The notes below the pieces were generated by a model. That model was not told where the DNA came from, ran no database searches, and was given only the letters and a program-made list of their open reading frames with translations. Positions 4,507 to 5,783 of a stretch of DNA of 5,783 nt are shown piece after piece (the first letter of the stretch is position 1; each line of letters opens with the position of its first letter). The stretch spans positions 1 through 5,783 of the forward strand of contig CANRDH010000107.1 in NCBI GenBank assembly GCA_947629295.1, given 5' to 3'. The position numbers and the translations under genes are program-made. This DNA is from an uncultured Clostridia bacterium (GTDB taxonomy: Bacteria > Bacillota > Clostridia > Oscillospirales > Acutalibacteraceae).

Positions 4507-5783
4507 ATGGCTAAAGAACTTGCAAAGGCTTATAATCCCGCTGAATTTGAGGAGAAAATCTATAAATTCTGGGAAAACGGCGGATTCTTCCATGCTGAGG
4601 TTGATAAAAATAAAAAACCATACTGCATTATGATGCCCCCGCCAAATATAACGGGTAAGCTGCATATGGGTCACGCACTTGATGAAACCTTACAGGATAT
4701 ACTTGTACGCTTTAAAAGAATGCAGGGCTACAGCACTCTCTGGCTCCCCGGTACGGATCACGCTTCTATCGCTACCGAGGCTAAAATAGTCGAGGCTATG
4801 CGTGAGGAGGGTGTCGAAAAAGAGGATATCGGCAGAGAAAAATTCCTCGAAAGAGCATGGGAATGGAAAAAGGAATACGGTAATACCATAGTTGAACAGC
4901 TTAAAAAGCTCGGAAGCTCCTGCGACTGGAAACGTCAGCGTTTTACACTTGACGAAGGCTGCTCCAAAGCTGTTAAGGACGTTTTTGTCCGTCTTTATGA
5001 TAAGGGACTTATATACAGGGGCGAAAGAATAATAAACTGGTGTCCGACGTGCTGCACATCCATTTCTGACGCGGAGGTTGTATTTGACGAGCACGCCGGC
5101 TCTTTCTGGCATCTGAGATATCCGCTTACAGACGGCAGCGGTTATATTGAGCTTGCTACAACACGTCCCGAAACAATGCTCGGCGATACCGCCGTAGCTG
5201 TTCACCCCGATGACGAAAGATATAAGGATTTTGTAGGGAAAACGGTTACTCTCCCCCTTGTGGGCAAGGAGATACCGATTATCGCAGATACATATGTTGA
5301 GCCTGATTTCGGTACCGGTGTTGTTAAAATCACACCTGCACACGACCCCAACGACTTTGAGGTTGGTCTGAGGCATAACCTTCCTGTCATAAATGTGATG
5401 ACCGACAACGGCGTTATTAATGAAAACGGCGGAAAGTATCAGGGAATGGACAGATACGAGGCAAGAAAGGCTATCGTAAAAGACCTTGAAGAAGGCGGAT
5501 TCCTTATAAAAATTGAGCCTATCAAGCATAATGTCGGCTCCTGCTATCGCTGTAAGACAATTATAGAGCCAAGAGTATCAAAGCAATGGTTCGTTAAAAT
5601 GAAGCCTCTTGCTGAACCTGCAATAGAATGTGTAAAGAGCGGAAAAACAAAATTCGTACCCGAACGCTTCGACAAGATTTATTTTAACTGGATGGAAAAT
5701 ATCAGGGACTGGTGTATATCACGTCAGCTTTGGTGGGGTCACAGAATACCTGTATGGTATTGTGACGACTGCGGAGAAACCAT
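4507..5783 (+). CDS. valS: Valyl-tRNA synthetase, 5' part, running off the right edge
   Basis: Cytoplasmic class I synthetase that charges tRNA-Val with valine; 425 codons are present, about half of the usual 870-880. The ATG at 4507 has GGAGG (4495-4499) 7 nt upstream. Landmarks: PPPNITGKLHMGHAL (44-58) with the HIGH motif as HMGH; WLPGTDHASIATE (79-91); INWCPTC (176-182), a cysteine pair of the kind that can bind zinc; the editing domain, with ATTRPETMLGDTAVAVHP (217-234) and GTGVVKITPAHDPNDF (269-284); a second cysteine pair SCYRC (345-349); and DWCISRQLWWGHRIP (401-415), typical of ValRS. The KMSKS loop and C-terminal coiled coil lie beyond the window. No frameshift or missing key residue was seen. 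Confidence 0.98.
   Translation, partial: MAKELAKAYNPAEFEEKIYKFWENGGFFHAEVDKNKKPYCIMMPPPNITGKLHMGHALDETLQDILVRFKRMQGYSTLWLPGTDHASIATEAKIVEAMREEGVEKEDIGREKFLERAWEWKKEYGNTIVEQLKKLGSSCDWKRQRFTLDEGCSKAVKDVFVRLYDKGLIYRGERIINWCPTCCTSISDAEVVFDEHAGSFWHLRYPLTDGSGYIELATTRPETMLGDTAVAVHPDDERYKDFVGKTVTLPLVGKEIPIIADTYVEPDFGTGVVKITPAHDPNDFEVGLRHNLPVINVMTDNGVINENGGKYQGMDRYEARKAIVKDLEEGGFLIKIEPIKHNVGSCYRCKTIIEPRVSKQWFVKMKPLAEPAIECVKSGKTKFVPERFDKIYFNWMENIRDWCISRQLWWGHRIPVWYCDDCGET

Noticed and set aside
4690..5529. Long minus-strand open frame of 279 codons opposite valS
   Set aside because: It is the antisense shadow of valS, whose plus-strand translation is unmistakable; it has no ribosome site of its own and an implausible Cys/Tyr-rich composition.

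Overview
The window looks like chromosomal DNA from a low-GC Gram-positive anaerobe of the Bacillota, most likely class Clostridia and possibly a gut Oscillospiraceae-type organism. This placement is an inference. It rests on AT-rich intergenic DNA, strong GGAGG-type ribosome sites, TTGACA/TATAAT promoters, a split CpsC/CpsD-type tyrosine kinase pair and LytTR regulators. Species cannot be fixed from the sequence alone.

Layout from left to right. (1) Positions 1-49 hold the first codons of a minus-strand gene running off the left edge; the peptide looks like the start of a small LytTR-domain protein. Its putative promoter (85-122) has a 21-bp-period repeat just upstream. (2) A strong terminator (149-179) ends a minus-strand operon with a consensus promoter at 1812-1840. 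The operon is a Wzz/YveK-type membrane protein (992-1738) followed by a CpsD-type BY-kinase (196-999), overlapping by 8 bp. (3) 1841-2049 shows no gene. (4) 2111-2887 (minus) is a soluble 258-residue protein of unknown function with its own ribosome site and terminator. (5) 3128-3892 (minus) is a LytTR response regulator whose receiver domain has lost the phospho-accepting aspartate. A LytTR-style direct repeat (9 bp - 12 bp - 9 bp) lies immediately upstream of its own promoter. (6) On the plus strand come a tRNA-Leu(CAG) gene with its own promoter and terminator, then valS (4507 to the right edge, 5' half only) with a consensus promoter and a short leader.

How the parts may work together. 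The kinase pair would control chain length or export of a capsule or exopolysaccharide. The LytTR regulator probably autoregulates. The shared 21-bp repeat geometry, and the shared AAATGCA core, at the two ends of the window suggest that one regulator, or two related ones, could act on both promoters. No repeat of this spacing was found at the cps promoter, so a direct link from the regulator to the polysaccharide genes is not shown. The tRNA and valS genes are housekeeping neighbours. No mobile element, CRISPR array or phage gene was seen.
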